A DNA stretch of 64,000 nucleotides from positions 108,852,625-108,916,624 of the forward strand of contig CM060911.1 of NCBI GenBank assembly GCA_030737875.1, given 5' to 3'. This stretch comes from Allium sativum (Eukaryota; Streptophyta; Magnoliopsida; Asparagales; Amaryllidaceae). Both the position numbers and the translations under genes were made by a program. The notes below the pieces were generated by a model, which saw nothing but the letters and a program-made list of their open reading frames with translations, made no database searches and was not told the DNA's origin. Below, one piece after another: positions 12,351 to 23,838 of the stretch (position 1 is the first letter of the stretch; each line of letters opens with the position of its first letter).

Positions 12351-15300
12351 AGGTAGTGAAAGCGGACAACGAAGATGACGAAGATGCGGTAGCGACGAAG
12401 GTTTCTGCAAATGAAGTGCCGTGGAGCTAGGATAGCTATATGTGAGAATTTCTCACCTTTCAATTTCTTTTCTAGTTATATAGATATATATATACTAGGA
12501 TGCAGACGGTGTTTAGTAGCACCCGACACAATCGTCCACAGACCATGGACTTGTTTGCTTGGCTGTTTGGTTATTGATCGTGATATTGGTTTGAATGTGG
12601 TTTGTGGTGTGAACAATGGAATCGATAAATGGGTTAGGATTAGACGTGCGCCGTTATAAGGCGAAGGAGTAAGGCTAGGTTAGACTCTTACTCCAAATTT
12701 TGTGGTTTGCATAATAAAATTGATATGATTGATGTGTGAATGGCGTGGGCCTTCACTAGACCGGGGATTAGGCTAGGCCTTGTCCCGTTTCTAGTATCGT
12801 GCCGTTATGCCGCCAAAATTTTCTAAAATAGGTTAGAAAAATAAAAATATCATTTTATTGAATAAATGAATTGAATAGAAATTCATAGGTTGAAATAAAA
12901 TGTTTTATCGTTAAAAATATAATTTTTAACGTGAATGTGAATAAATAAATATTCATTTACAAACCAGATGGTTTGTTTATGTACACTTATTTGAATGACA
13001 TTGATTGGGACGATAAATTTTACACATCGCCCAACTGCACAACTAAAATATGCGTTTGATTGTTTGAAACCCCACACGGGTGTTGGGATGAAATTTGAAG
13101 TTCACTCATCCTGATTGATTAAATATGTCGATCGATTGATTGACAGGCTGTTATAAGCGTTAGATATCTTTATTTGATGCTTATACAGTGTAGTGCACTT
13201 TGGTTGATGGTTGATCATTTTTCAATGTTATTATATACATGTGTTGTGTGAAAATCCATATAATTAATTTTATATGGTAATTGATTGGGCCTCATTCCAG
13301 TTTAGAAATGGAAATATTTGAAATAGAAATATTTGAAATAGAATATTTGAAAATAGAAATTTATGAAGTCGTGTTGATTAGTTTGACGCCATTTTGACGT
13401 GAACGATATTTATATCGATTTTAAACGATTTCGAAATGAATTGAATTGAAAACGATTTCGAAATGAATTGAATTGAAAACGAATTCAAATTGAATTGAAA
13501 TTTGAATTGAATAGAAATGAATTTTAAAACGAACCTATAAAGAAGAATTCAATTGTGATTTGAATTGAAAAGGAAGTTGAAAATGTTTTTGAAACGAATT
13601 CAAAACTATTTATATAATTCGTTTTAAATAGAAATCGACGAAGTATATATTATATATATTATATATATAATATAATGGCCTGAATAGAACGCGCCGCGGC
13701 AGTTCGTGAATTTCGACCATTTATTTCAAACGGACATTACGGGAGATCCGACCGTCGGATTCTCCTAAAACCGGAACCGTTGGGTTCGTATCGAAAAGAG
13801 CTTTCTAAAGAATATTAGAAATTTGAAATCTAACGGTTGGATTTGGAGATACGTCCAAATCAAATTCGAAAAAGGTCGCTGTAAGTGCAGTTCGATGGCC
13901 ATTGATGGAAATCGACTGTACGGGCCTTGATAAAATTATTAAAAATAGTAATAATTTGTGTAAAATCATAAGAAATGATTTGGGGAAGATTTGGGATGAA
14001 AAACTCCATATTTGAAAAGATAAAAATAGATTTTTATCGAAATGAACTAGTTTTGAACTAGAATTATAATTCTATTTATTTTTAAATAAATGAATTGAAT
14101 TTGAAAAGGGTTTTGAAAATAACCAAAATTTCCAATGATTGCATTGGAGTGGATTTGAATCGAAATTATCTTCGGAATATTTCGATGTTGGAATTCGTGA
14201 TTATACAGATGTTGTTATGGAAATTTGAAAGATATATATTTATATCGTTATTTCTAATACGACATTTGTTAGTCGTAGAATTTGATATTGAATATAAGCC
14301 GATATATTTTCTATTCAGAGCCTTGTATTGAATATCAAATGTGATTTGGGTTTGTCGCGAATGGTGTCTTCACTAACACTGTTCTTGAACCTAGTTGTGA
14401 AAAGATTAAATCTTTTTATTTAGATTTAATGAAGTGTACCAATTAAACGATATTTAATTGGAATTGAATTGGTATTGATTTTTGGGTTTATCGTGAACAG
14501 TGTTTTAAATAACACTTGTTCTTTAACCCGATAATTAATGGAATGTGATTTTGGGTTTATCGTGAACCGTGTTTTAAATGACACTGATTCTTTAACCCAG
14601 TTAAAGATTAAAACTAAGTGGAGTTTTAATGAATCTTTAATTAGATTGAGATGATCGAAAATGGAGTATCACCAGTTTTGCTCCAAGCGATGGTTAAATC
14701 TTTAATTAGATTTGAACGTGAAATGGTAATTGAATTTACCGATAACACTGTGGTGTTAGATATGAAGTATTACCAGTTTTACTTCATGGGATGAATAGGT
14801 TGGGATTGGGAAATAAAATAAATGATTACTTCGGTGTGGTTCGCTAATCCCGACTAGTTTGAATTGATATTCAAAGGAGATTAAAGAATAAATTTAAAGA
14901 ATTTATCTTGGATAAAATTAATGGGAACTTTTCCCAAAGTATAGGAATATTTGAATAAAAGAATATTCAGAATTGGAATGAGGCGTATGTTGTGTTTGTG
15001 TAACACTTTTATAATATATACGCGAGTTATTCAGAAAGACCGGGTTTATCCCATTCTGAATAACTGATTCGACGTGGTGTCGAAGATGAAGACGGTGGTC
15101 GAAGACCGGAAGTCTTCACGTCGTTTGGGTAATTACTGATGATCTTGATTGGGCTGTACACCGAAGAAGATGGAAACAGTTAGTGATCGTCCAGACGTGC
15201 TTGGAGATCGATGGATATGCGGGGTACTAGGTGCCTCCGGTTTCGTTCAGACCCAGAACGGACTTGTAAATGAACTGTGTGTCTGACATTGGATTTTAGT

Positions 15301-16296
15301 CCGTGCGATTGATCTCTATTAAATATATATCTGTTTGGCGGCGGAGGATTTATTCTCTTGCTTAACGCCCTTCTCTGAGACGTACGAGCTCAGGGGTTAT
15401 ATATTGATGGATATCAAACGCATGGAGTGAATTGCCTGTGTGGCATGCCTAAGTGGCAATTGATCGAGGCTTCTGTTGAAAAGCAAAGTCTTGTGGTGAT
15501 GATCAAAGCACAGCCTGTGTGGCACAGCTTTGTGTAACGTGAATTTGCGAGCCTCGCACCCCGGTTGTGAACCAAAAACGGGAGAGGACGTCAGGGAGGG
15601 CATGCGTTTCTTTCTAGCTAGAAGTGGCGTCAGTGGTTTTACACGCCCTGACGAGTTTGACTTATGTGGTTGTTGCTGTTGCGAGGCGCCTCGGTTATAT
15701 CGGTTTCGGCCGATGCATTCTGGTCGGCAGACGGACCAGACTTACACCCCATAGGATGGGGAGACGCATGTTCAGGGTTTAAGTTTAATCCACATCGGTG
15801 GACCGACCCTGAGGATCCAAGGGTCGATGCGCTCTGACCCTGAGGCTCGGGCTAGACAGTCTCGAAGTCGGTGAGGACTATCTTTTGCCTCGGTTCATAG
15901 ATGGAAATCCAATTTCCAAATACGTGACTTTGCGGTTTTATTTGTAAACCTATATATGGCGACATAGTGGCATGGGACGCTCATGTCGCCTATGATTGAT
16001 ACTTATGATTTGAAGTTGTTTTATACACTATGCACTTATTATAGTATCAAACAATTTGTTTTAACCGTATCAAGCATTCTTTGGCTGTTATAAGGGAAAA
16101 CCCTATCCTCGGCTGCGTTGCATTGTGTGATAGGACCTGGGTCTTATAACAGCTTCATTTTTCTTTATTTAGCATTGCGCTGTTTGTTTTATGCACTGGT
16201 ATTCTTGGGAGGAAACCCGTTCCGTGTTATACGGCGTGGTCCCTTGATTTACCTAACTTTAAAATAAAGAATTAATAACTGTTTTAGTTCTCACAC

Positions 16297-16340
16297 CAGT
16301 CCCATGACTGACCTGGAGTTTATTGTTTTAACCTAAACTC
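16297..16340 (+). other. Paired stem-loops near A LTR 3' end
   Basis: Stem 1 is CAGTC/GACTG around CCAT. Stem 2 is GAGTTTA/TAAACTC around an 11-base loop. The same pair is found in B (26127-26170, 45273-45316), in the second A LTR (about 23457-23500) and in F on the minus strand (46209-46259, 54233-54282). In B the stem-1 loop is ACAT. In F single changes leave G-T wobbles rather than breaking the stem. Confidence 0.65.
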
Positions 16341-16675
16341 TGGGTGCCCCTATTTTGACACGGGCAGCTAGTAGTTTTGGGTTTTGCAGATTTATATTCA
16401 CAGGATCCTGGTTTACAGCTGGAACGATATCCGGAAAGCTTTGTATCCGTATATCTTTTCTAGTTGTGTATTGTATTATTTTCCGCTGCTATGTATTTAA
16501 ATGTAATTTAAATTTCTGATATTTCTGTGTAGTATTCTTTTATACTCTGTATATTCTTGTAATCTGGTGCATTGTTGTAATATACAATGAAATGTTCTTC
16601 TGTATGCGTCCTGTTGTGGCTTGTTCTCGAACTATCCGCACTTTCCTTTACGGGAAAGTTACGGGTCTTCACAGT

Positions 16676-16687
16676 TGGTATCAGAGC
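16676..16687 (+). other. Primer-binding site of A
   Basis: TGGTATCAGAGC is complementary to the 3' end of plant initiator-Met tRNA and lies three bases after the LTR end. Confidence 0.93.
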
Positions 16688-17019
16688 TTTGGTTTACAAA
16701 GCAGAGAACAAGGCACATTAGAACCATACGAAAGAATTCATCAGATATTGGATTAGTAATATCCAATGAGAATGACTCGTTAGAGATGGGATCAGTAGTA
16801 TCCTAGAACGAGTGTGAAGAGTAGTGTTTTTGATAAATAAAAGTGAAAACAATTTTTTTTTTGAAAATTTAAATCAATTATTCGTATTTGATTATCTATT
16901 TATATTGATGTGGACAATCCAGTATATATAGATTTTGCGTATACGTCTGATCCGCGTGTATTCGAAATTTTAATATATTGGATAGATATAGCATCACACT
17001 CTAGTCGCCCGAAGATGGT

Positions 17020-17046
17020 ACTGATGATTGTCATGACATCATCAGT
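17020..17046 (+). other. Palindromic stem-loop in A internal region
   Basis: Arms ACTGATGA and TCATCAGT (8 bp, perfect) flank the 10-base palindrome TGTCATGACA with one extra T on the 5' side. As RNA this gives a stem with a self-complementary loop, the arrangement of retroviral dimerisation signals. Matching structures are in B (26852-26878) and F (53150-53174, minus strand). The RNA role is inferred. Confidence 0.65.
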
Positions 17047-17703
17047 ATTTATGTTCGTGTTTCGAAAGTGAGATTTCTATATATTTCCTATTGACTGGTG
17101 TGAGAACCCAAAATTAGATAGGGCTTATTGTTGTGATTTGGCATCAAAAATTTGATTTTTGTATATGTATCAAAATTATGAATTTGAAACGTTAAATTCA
17201 CTAATTGATTGATGTTTGTGTTGTTTGTTTAATTGTTTGATAATTTTGAACCATTTAGCCTAATTGAAACAAATATTGAATTGTATTGAAAATTGGTCGC
17301 ATTTGCTTGCATATACATATACTTACATTGAACAGGTCATAGCAAGGAGGCTAGAGCTGAGAATAAAATTTGTTTGCCCGACAAATAGGTACATGTTTAC
17401 TACATAATTTACTGTTTTGTTTGGGTGATGATGATTTTATGAGCCTATTGGCTAGCCGCTTGGCTTTTTCTTTTTCTTTTTGAGATCTGAAGGACCGGGG
17501 AAGCTATTTGAAATTCCCCGATGCTCCCATTGCAGGGGAGGTTATGGCGAAATTTTTCGAAAATTTAGGGTGTTAGCCAATTTTTTTTGAAATTTTGAAA
17601 ATTCTCAGAAACTAAAGAGTTGGAGAATAGAAGCCAGATCGAGCGTAGAGTTGATTAATCAAACCACTTTCGACTTTGTTCCTTTTCGGGGACGAAAAGT
17701 TTT

Positions 17704-17715
17704 AAGTGGGGGAGA
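17704..17715 (+). other. Polypurine tract of A
   Basis: AAGTGGGGGAGA, one base before the TG that starts the 3' LTR. It is the expected plus-strand primer site for reverse transcription. Confidence 0.9.
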
Positions 17716-17716
17716 T

Positions 17717-20700
17717 TGTAATAACCCGGAAAATCTGGGCCAGTTTGAAATTTTTATTTTGGCAATTTTAGCGAATTTTGATTATTTAAAATGAATTATT
17801 TTAAATAAAAACGACGAGAAATTTATTTTGAATATAATTCGAACGTATATATTTATACGCGTCGTCGTTAGAATATAAATAATTATATATAATTATAAAT
17901 AGAATTGAAAATGGCGCGGTAGTTCGATAATTCGATTTCAAACTTCAATTGAATGTACCGGGTGCAAAACAATCCGGATTTTAGTGAAACCAAAAATAAT
18001 AGGATCTATTTGATAATATCTTTCCAACGAATCCGACCAATTGAAATTTGATAGCGGGAATCAAAAGATATGTCCAGTTGAAAATTCTGAATAGTCGCTA
18101 TGGAATTCAGGCCCTTAAAAATGGACATTTTGCAAATGACCTCGGATTTCGACGAAACCAGTTTTGTTGGGTCCGTGGTGTCAAGTTATTGCTAGATTCC
18201 AAATTTCATAATTTTTCGAATCAATATGTGAGCGTGGCAAAGGAAAACGTGTTTGACCAGTTTCAGTTGATTTTAATCGACTGGAAATTGGCCATTTTTC
18301 AAACGGTCTCAGAATTCGACGAAACTAGTTTTGTTAGGACCGTATCGTCAATACGAAGCTAGAAAATATTTTTCTGCAATTTATAGAGTTAGTATGTGAC
18401 CCCGGTAATTTGAAATGTACGTTTAAAATTCAATATAGTGATTTAAATGTAAATTAAACGGAAACTGATTCAAATGATCGAATCAACCTACGATACATAT
18501 CCCATTGTGTTCGGAATGGGGGTGAAACGCTATGGGCGACAGGCAGTGGGCCTCGTTTAGAGGTCGTATGTAAAAGTCAACTTCTTTGAATTTAAAATAA
18601 TTAAATAATAAAATATAAAAAAATAAAAACCCCCTTTTTCTCCTTAACCAGGCCCCCCCCCCCCGTTGAAATCATTTCAGAACAAATCAGAAAATCGAAA
18701 AAAAAAAAGAAGAAGAAAAGAGGACGGACGGAGCTCGCCACCGCCGATCCTTCCGCCACCCCGTCGACGCCCCGCGCCGCCTACCGTCCCCTCCCTCCGC
18801 GACCTCTCCCTCTCTCTATTCCCTCGATTCCCGTACCGCGAAACCCCCTCTCCGACCCATCAGAAGACCCCCACCCCCCAGCAGCGCCGCGAGCCGCCCC
18901 GCACCCCCTCCTCCGCCTTCCTTTCTCCCCTTCCTCCCTCTTCTCCTCCGACCAGCGAGCCGCTCCACCCCCTCAGCCTCCTTCGCCCCTTTTCAAAAAC
19001 TGCCAGTAAGTTTCTATTATTTATTTAGTTTATTTTAAATTCAGTTTTAAGTATGATTACAATGTTCAAATTCAATTTTAAATTTATATATAAAACATTG
19101 AAGAAAGTTTTGGTATTTAGTTCATGGAAAATTTAATTTTTTATCGAATAAAAGATGAGATTTTTAACTAGCTAAAAAGGGGAGATTTTTAGCCTCATAA
19201 AGATGCGATTTTTAATTATAAATATCGTTTAGAACTTCGAAATAAAAATATGATTTTTATATATAGAACTTCGAAATAAAAATATGATTTTTATATATAG
19301 AACTTCGAAATAAAAATATGATTTTTATATATAGAACTTCGAAATAAAAATATGATTTTTATATATAGAACTTCGAAAGTAAAAATTCGATTTTTATATA
19401 TTGAATAGCAAAGTAAAAATTCGATTTTTATATATTGAATAGCAAAGAAAAAATTCGATTTTTATATATGGAATAGCGAAGTAAAAATTCGATTTTTACA
19501 TAGGTAGTGAAAGCGGACAACGAAGATGACGAAGATGCGGTAGCGACGAAGGTTTCTGCAAATGAAGTGCCGTGGAGCTAGGATAGCTATATGTGAGAAT
19601 TTCTCACCTTTCAATTTCTTTTCTAGTTATATAGATATATATATATATACTAGGATGCAGACGGTGTTTAGTAGCACCCGACACAATCGTCCACAGACCA
19701 TGGACTTGTTTGCTTGGCTGTTTGGTTATTGATCGTGATATTGGTTTGAATGTGGTTTGTGGTGTGAACAATGGAATCGATAAATGGGTTAGGATTAGAC
19801 GTGCGCCGTTATAAGGCGAAGGAGTAAGGCTAGGTTAGACTCTTACTCCAAATTTTGTGGTTTGCATAATAAAATTGATATGATTGATGTGTGAATGGCG
19901 TGGGCCTTCACTAGACCGGGGATTAGGCTAGGCCTTGTCCCGTTTCTAGTATCGTGCCGTTATGCCGCCAAAATTTTCTAAAATAGGTTAGAAAAATAAA
20001 AATATCATTTTATTGAATAAATGAATTGAATAGAAATTCATAGGTTGAAATAAAATGTTTTATCGTTAAAAATATAATTTTTAACGTGAATGTGAATAAA
20101 TAAATATTCATTTACAAACCAGATGGTTTGTTTATGTACACTTATTTGAATGACATTGATTGGGACGATAAATTTTACACATCGCCCAACTGCACAACTA
20201 AAATATGCGTTTGATTGTTTGAAACCCCACACGGGTGTTGGGATGAAATTTGAAGTTCACTCATCCTGATTGATTAAATATGTCGATCGATTGATTGATA
20301 GGCTGTTATAAGCGTTAGATATCTTTATTTGATGCTTATACAGTGTAGTGCACTTTGGTTGATGGTTGATCATTTTTCAATGTTATTATATACATGTGTT
20401 GTGTGAAAATCCATATAATTAATTTTATATGGTAATTGATTGGGCCTCATTCCAGTTTAGAAATGGAAATATTTGAAATAGAAATATTTGAAATAGAATA
20501 TTTGAAAATAGAAATTTATGAAGTCGTGTTGATTAGTTTGACGCCATTTTGACGTGAACGATATTTATATCGATTTTAAACGATTTCGAAATGAATTGAA
20601 TTGAAAACGATTTCGAAATGAATTGAATTGAAAACTAATTCAAATTGAATTGAAATTTGAATTGAATAGAAATGAATTTTAAAACGAACCTATAAAGAAG

Positions 20701-23700
20701 AATTCAATTGTGATTTGAATTGAAAAGGAAGTTGAAAATGTTTTTGAAACGAATTCAAAACTATTTATATAATTCGTTTTAAATAGAAATCGACGAAGTA
20801 TATATTATATATATTATATATATTATATAATGGCCTGAATAGAACGCGCCGCGCCGCGGCAGTTCGTGAATTTCGACCATTTATTTCAAACGGACATTAC
20901 GGGAGATCCGACCGTCGGATTCTCCTAAAACCGGAACCGTTGGGTTCGTATCGAAAAGAGCTTTCTAAAGAATATTAGAAATTTGAAATCTAACGGTTGG
21001 ATTTGGAGATACGTCCAAATCAAATTCGAAAAAGGTCGCTGTAAGTGCAGTTCGATGGCCATTGATGGAAATCGACTGTACGGGCCTTGATAAAATTATT
21101 AAAAATAGTAATAATTTGTGTAAAATCATAAGAAATGATTTGGGGAAGATTTGGGATGAAAAACTCCATATTTGAAAAGATAAAAATAGATTTTTATCGA
21201 AATGAACTAGTTTTGAACTAGAATTATAATTCTATTTATTTTTAAATAAATGAATTGAATTTGAAAAGGGTTTTGAAAATAACCAAAATTTCCAATGATT
21301 GCATTGGAGTGGATTTGAATCGAAATTGTCTTCGGAATATTTCGATGTTGGAATTCGTGATTATACAGATGTTGTTATGGAAATTTGAAAGATATATATT
21401 TATATCGTTATTTCTAATACGACATTTGTTAGTCGTAGAATTTGATATTGAATATAAGCCGATATATTTTCTATTCAGAGCCTTGTATTGAATATCAAAT
21501 GTGATTTGGGTTTGTCGCGAATGGTGTCTTCACTAACACTGTTCTTGAACCTAGTTGTGAAAAGATTAAATCTTTTTATTTAGATTTAATGAAGTGTACC
21601 AATTAAACGATATTTAATTGGAATTGAATTGGTATTGATTTTTGGGTTTATCGTGAACAGTGTTTTAAATAACACTTGTTCTTTAACCCGATAATTAATG
21701 GAATGTGATTTTGGGTTTATCGTGAACCGTGTTTTAAATGACACTGATTCTTTAACCTAGTTAAAGATTAAAACTAAGTGGAGTTTTAATGAATCTTTAA
21801 TTAGATTGAGATGATCGAAAATGGAGTATCACCAGTTTTGCTCCAGGCGATGGTTAAATCTTTAATTAGATTTGAACGTGAAATGGTAATTGAATTTACC
21901 GATAACACTGTGGTGTTAGATATGAAGTATTACCAGTTTTACTTCATGGGATGAATAGGTTGGGATTGGGAAATAAAATAAATGATTACTTCGGTGTGGT
22001 TCGCTAATCCCGACTAGTTTGAATTGATATTCAAAGGAGATTAAAGAATAAATTTAAAGAATTTATCTTGGATAAAATTAATGGGAACTTTTCCCAAAGT
22101 ATAGGAATATTTGAATAAAAGAATATTCGGAATTGGAATGAGGCGTATGTTGTGTTTGTGTAACACTTTTATAATATATACGCGAGTTATTCAGAAAGAC
22201 CGGGTTTATCCCATTCTGAATAACTGATTCGACGTGGTGTCGAAGATGAAGACGGTGGTCGAAGACCGGAAGTCTTCACGTCGTTTGGGTAATTACTGAT
22301 GATCTTGATTGGGCTGTACACCCAAGAAGATGGAAACAGTTAGTGATCGTCCAGACGTGCTTGGAGATCGATGGATATGCGGGGTACTAGGTGCCTCCGG
22401 TTTCGTTCAGACCCAGAACGGACTTGTAAATGGACTGTGTGTCTGACATTGGATTTTAGTCCGTGCGATTGATCTCTATTAAATATATATCTGTTTGGCG
22501 GCGGAGGATTTATTCTCTTGCTTAACGCCCTTCTCTGAGACGTACGAGCTCAGGGGTTATATATTGATGGATATCAAACGCATGGAGTGAATTGCCTGTG
22601 TGGCATGCCTAAGTGGCAATTGATCGAGGCTTCTGTTGAAAAGCAAAGTCTTGTGGTGATGATCAAAGCACAGCCTGTGTGGCACAGCTTTGTGTAACGT
22701 GAATTTGCGAGCCTCGCACCCCGGTTGTGAACCAAAAACGGGAGAGGACGTCAGGGAGGGCATGCGTTTCTTTCTAGCTAGAAGTGGCGTCAGTGGTTTT
22801 ACACGCCCTGACGAGTTTGACTTATGTGGTTGTTGCTGTTGCGAGGCGCCTCGGTTATATCGGTTTCGGCCGATGCATTCTGGTCGGCAGACGGACCAGA
22901 CTTACACCCCATAGGGTGGGGAGACGCATGTTCAGGGTTTAAGTTTAATCCACATCGGTGGACCGGCCCTGAGGATCCAAGGGTCGATGCGCTCTGACCC
23001 TGAGGCTCGGGCTAGACAGTCTCGAAGTCGGTGAGGACTATCTTTTGCCTCGGTTCATAGATGGAAATCCAATTTCCAAATACGTGACTTTGCGGTTTTA
23101 TTTGTAAACCTATATATGGCGACATAGTGGCATGGGACGCTCATGTCGCCTATGATTGATACTTATGATTTGAAGCTGTTTTATACACTATGCACTTATT
23201 ATAGTATCAAACAATTTGTTTTAACCGTATCAAGCATTCTTTGGCTGTTATAAGGGAAAACCCTATCCTCGGCTGCGTTGCATTGTGTGATAGGACCTGG
23301 GTCTTATAACAGCTTCATTTTTCTTTATTTAGCATTGCGCTGTTTGTTTTATGCACTGGTATTCTTGGGAGGAAACCCGTTCCGTGTTATACGGCGTGGT
23401 CCCTTGATTTACCTAACTTTAAAATAAAGAATTAATATCTGTTTTAGTTCTCACACCAGTCCCATGACTGACCTGGAGTTTATTGTTTTAACCTAAACTC
23501 TGGGTGCCCCTATGTTGACACGGGCAGCTAGTAGTTTTGGGTTTTGCAGATTTATATTCACAGGATCCTGGTTTACAGCTGGAACGATATCCAGAAAGCT
23601 TTGTATCCGTATATCTTTTCTAGTTGTGTATTGTATTATTTTCCGCTGCTATGTATTTAAATGTAATTTAAATTTCTGATATTTCTGTGTAGTATTCTTT

Positions 23701-23833
23701 TATACTCTGTATATTCTTGTAATCTGGTGCATTGTTGTAATATACAATGAAATGTTCTTCTGTATGCGTCCTATTGTGGCTTGTTCTCGAACTATCCGCA
23801 CTTTCCTTTACGGGAAAGTTACGGGTCTTCACA
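17717..23833 (+). mobile_element. A 3' LTR (6117 bp)
   Basis: Nearly identical to 10538-16673 with the same order of parts: U3 repeats (18080-18380), C-rich patch (18690-18995), GTAAGT (19006), 34-bp array with four units (19231-19370), AT palindromes to 19500, hairpin repeats (21500-21920). It ends CTTCACA at 23833. Differences seen include a longer C run (about 18653-18664), a 3-bp AGA gain in the purine run and a longer TA run near 19636. Confidence 0.95.
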
Positions 23834-23838
23834 AATTC

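Larger units (their letters stand above)
10538..16673 (+). mobile_element. A 5' LTR (6136 bp)
   Basis: Layout from the 5' end: two U3 repeat units (about 10900-11200); an AT-rich candidate promoter (11400-11460); a purine run and C/G-rich, proline-codon-like patch (11510-11815); a GTAAGT donor-like site (11820-11825); a 34-bp tandem array (12047-12215) inside a longer set of AAAAAT/ATTTTT palindromes; the GATGCAGACGGTG block (12500-12560); an AT-rich GAATTGAATT tract (13430-13620); the TCCGAC/GTCGGA palindrome (13747-13759); hairpin repeats (14340-14760); and, near the 3' end, the paired stem-loops at 16297-16340 and the terminal CTTCACA. Confidence 0.95.
16674..17716 (+). other. A internal region (1043 bp, no gag-pol)
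   Basis: This starts with a primer-binding site (16676-16687) and ends with a polypurine tract (AAGTGGGGGAGA, 17704-17715). The middle holds a near-perfect palindrome (17020-17046), a block with CCCGACAAATAGGTACATG (about 17377-17395), TATTGGCTAGCCGCTTGGC (about 17446-17464) and a GGGGAGGTTATGGCG...GGGTGTTAG block (about 17535-17575). The region before the tract (TTTTCGGGGACGAAAAG) resembles the stretch that lies between pol and the tract in Tekay-type elements. A short frame homologous to 26718-26957 in B is present but has stops. No protein domain was recognised. Confidence 0.93.
10538..23833 (+). mobile_element. Element A: young non-autonomous giant-LTR retrotransposon
   Basis: Complete element of 13.3 kb: LTR 10538-16673, internal 16674-17716, LTR 17717-23833. 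Termini are TG...CA. It sits inside the 5' LTR of B, a relative of the same family, in the same orientation. The two LTRs are nearly identical: I saw isolated substitutions, a homopolymer difference and one 34-bp repeat unit gained or lost, so insertion is recent. Only about 8% of the element is internal and it encodes no retrotransposon protein. It is the best preserved example here of the giant-LTR, minimal-core design. Confidence 0.95.
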
